A stretch of DNA of 7,813 nt, taken from positions 1-7,813 of the forward strand of contig CAAEUZ010000050.1 of assembly GCA_900759385.1 (NCBI GenBank). Direction: 5' to 3'. A program made the translations under genes and the position numbers. The stretch is from an uncultured Oscillospiraceae bacterium (GTDB lineage: Bacteria > Bacillota > Clostridia > Oscillospirales > Oscillospiraceae). This document shows positions 6,509 through 7,813 of the stretch, one piece after another (position 1 is the stretch's first letter; each line of letters opens with the position of its first letter). Below the pieces are notes generated by a model, which was not told the origin of the DNA, searched no databases, and saw only the letters and a list, made by a program, of their open reading frames with translations.

Positions 6509-7813
6509 ACCTGAAGAAACTGCTTATCCCCGTGGCCGTCATCCTGGCCTGTGCTGTGGTGCTCTTCGCGGCCAACGCCGCTTTTGCCGGCACCGCCGAG
6601 AGCAACAGGCAGGAGGAGTTTGACACCATCTTGGAGTACGTCATCCCGGGCGGCGGCGAGTACGAGGTGGAGGAGTACACCGGCTCCGACGAAAGCATCG
6701 TCGGCGTTTACCGCGGCGCCCAGGGCGTCGCCGTAGAGATGACCGTCGCCGGCTTCGCGGACGACATCCATCTGCTCGTCGGCCTGTTTGACGACGGCAC
6801 CGTCTACAGCGTGTCCGTCCTCGAGGCCCACGAGACCTACGGTCTCGGCCAGAAGGCCAAGGACGACTGGGACTTCCTCGGCTCGCTGCTCAACAGCCAG
6901 GGCGGCCTAGGCATCGCTGATGTGGACGCCATCACCGGCGCCACCATCACCTCCAGTGCCGTCATGTCCGCCGTCAACAGCGCCAGCAGCTATATTGCCG
7001 ACTCCGGCACGGGCACCGACGGCGCCCTCACCGGTGAGGGCAGCGGCTTTGGCGGCCCCATCACCGTCGAGGTGACCATGGACGGCGACGACATCACCTC
7101 CGTGACCATCGTCTCCAACAGCGAGACGCCCAGCATTGCGGCCAATGCCCTTGAACAGATCCCCGCGGCCATTGTCGAGGCCGACACGGCCGACGTAGAC
7201 ATCGTGGCCGGTGCCACCTATACCAGCAACGGCATCATCAATGCCGTCAAGGATGCCCTCAGCAAGGCGGGCGGCGGCACGGACGGTGCCCTCACCGGCA
7301 CGGCCGACGGCTTCATAGGCCCCATTACCGTCGAGGTGACCATGGACGGCGACACCATAACCAGCGTAACCGTTGTGGACAACAGCGAGACGCTCAGTAT
7401 CGCCTCCGGCGCGCTCGAGCAGATACCCGAAGCGATAGTTGCCGCCAATTCGCCTGACGTCGATGTGGTTGCCGGCGCGACCTACACGAGCAACGGCATC
7501 ATCAACGCCGTCAAGGACGCCCTCGAGGGTGCGAGCTCCGATACCGGCGACGGCGGCGACACCGTCGAGCCCGTCGAGGCCGCGGAGGCCTATCTCGGCT
7601 TCGGCCTTGCCAACACGGTCCGCATGGGCCCCGGCTCCGACGACACGGGCACGCCGGTCTACAGTATCAACCAGGTCTTTGCCGACGTCGTTTTCGACGG
7701 CGACGGCAGGATACTCAGCATCTACGTCGACCAGCTTGAGTACGCGACCCCGAACTACGACGGCTCCACCATGCCGCACTTCAGCGGCTGGCCCGGCCAG
7801 GGCGGCTATAACA
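6505..7813 (+). CDS. rnfG: Extended RnfG: RnfG domain, two extra FMN-binding domains and a further C-terminal domain (partial)
   Basis: RnfG is a membrane-anchored RNF subunit carrying covalent FMN outside the membrane; typical ones are about 190-215 aa. This frame is open for 436 codons to the window edge. It starts at GTG 6505, overlapping the rnfD stop, with GGAGG at 6491-6495. Residues 6-31 are an N-terminal membrane anchor. Domain 1 (about 65-165) is standard RnfG, with HETYGLGQKA and the canonical site DAITGATITS (Thr147). Domains 2 and 3 (about 171-258 and 259-346) are tandem small FMN-binding domains with DIVAGATYTS (Thr238) and DVVAGATYTS (Thr326). After a Gly/Asp/Glu-rich linker (about 346-360), a fourth domain begins (YLGFGLANT, RMGPGSDD, VYSINQVFADVVF). 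Its GRILSIYVDQLE strand aligns with GVIVDCKIDAIQ of the upstream lipoprotein units, so it may belong to the same domain family. The C-terminus and stop lie outside the window. Confidence 0.93.
   Translation, partial: MNLKKLLIPVAVILACAVVLFAANAAFAGTAESNRQEEFDTILEYVIPGGGEYEVEEYTGSDESIVGVYRGAQGVAVEMTVAGFADDIHLLVGLFDDGTVYSVSVLEAHETYGLGQKAKDDWDFLGSLLNSQGGLGIADVDAITGATITSSAVMSAVNSASSYIADSGTGTDGALTGEGSGFGGPITVEVTMDGDDITSVTIVSNSETPSIAANALEQIPAAIVEADTADVDIVAGATYTSNGIINAVKDALSKAGGGTDGALTGTADGFIGPITVEVTMDGDTITSVTVVDNSETLSIASGALEQIPEAIVAANSPDVDVVAGATYTSNGIINAVKDALEGASSDTGDGGDTVEPVEAAEAYLGFGLANTVRMGPGSDDTGTPVYSINQVFADVVFDGDGRILSIYVDQLEYATPNYDGSTMPHFSGWPGQGGYN
7015..7278 (+). repeat. First extra FMN-binding repeat in rnfG (264 bp)
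   Basis: This encodes 88 residues starting TDGALTGE, with a GPITVEVTMDGD strand, the LEQIPAAIVEA helix and the VAGATYTSNGIINAV flavin site. It repeats in frame at 7279-7542 with high protein identity. The DNA copies have drifted at synonymous sites more than the lipoprotein cassettes have, suggesting an older duplication. Confidence 0.88.
7279..7542 (+). repeat. Second extra FMN-binding repeat in rnfG (264 bp)
   Basis: This is the second 88-codon copy, offset by exactly 264 bp. The acceptor-type Thr moves from residue 238 to 326. The strand GPITVEVTMDGD and the site VAGATYTSNGIINAVKDAL are kept exactly; changes lie mostly in the loops. Confidence 0.88.

Noticed and set aside
6907..7779. Minus-strand open frame of 290 codons opposite rnfG
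   Set aside because: It is antisense to the tandem FMN-binding repeats; the plus frame carries clear RnfG motifs and a ribosome binding site, while this one shows no recognisable domain.

Overview
The window is GC-rich except for one AT-rich gap (about 709-1050). It holds one divergently transcribed regulator and the front part of a redox operon. An anaerobic, high-GC Clostridia-type Firmicute (Oscillospiraceae-like) is suggested by the rnfC-rnfD-rnfG order, purine-rich Shine-Dalgarno sites, short lipoprotein signals, and an ApbE lipoprotein next to RNF genes. This lineage is inferred from style, not from a marker gene.

Layout: an OmpR-family response regulator lies at 28-708 on the minus strand; its receiver domain has Gly where the phosphorylated Asp should be. 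The gap at 709-1050 holds a good promoter for the regulator, three TTAA-centred direct repeats, a weaker plus-strand promoter and a leader with two hairpins. From 1051 to the right edge are five tightly packed plus-strand genes: a 683-aa lipoprotein of four tandem ~159-residue units, an ApbE-type FAD:protein FMN transferase, rnfC, rnfD, and an extended rnfG cut by the right edge. The junctions are 10 nt, 40 nt and two 4-nt overlaps, so a single transcript is likely. The other RNF genes (normally E, A and B) would be expected beyond 7813.

How they work together: RNF is a membrane complex that couples electron transfer between ferredoxin and NAD+ to ion movement. RnfC supplies NADH/FMN and Fe-S sites. 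RnfD and RnfG carry FMN bound to Thr, attached by ApbE, whose gene is in the same operon. RnfG is unusual here: its standard FMN-binding domain is followed by two more with GAT-type flavinylation sites, then by the start of a domain resembling one unit of the upstream lipoprotein.

Main proposal: the four-unit lipoprotein may itself carry flavin. Each unit ends in a D-L-x-x-G-x-T-M motif, with Thr at residues 191, 350, 509 and 668, exactly 159 apart. If this is right, the operon encodes an extracytoplasmic multi-flavin relay attached to RNF. The repeats, spacing and motifs are read directly from the sequence. Flavin attachment to the lipoprotein and a relay role are inference.
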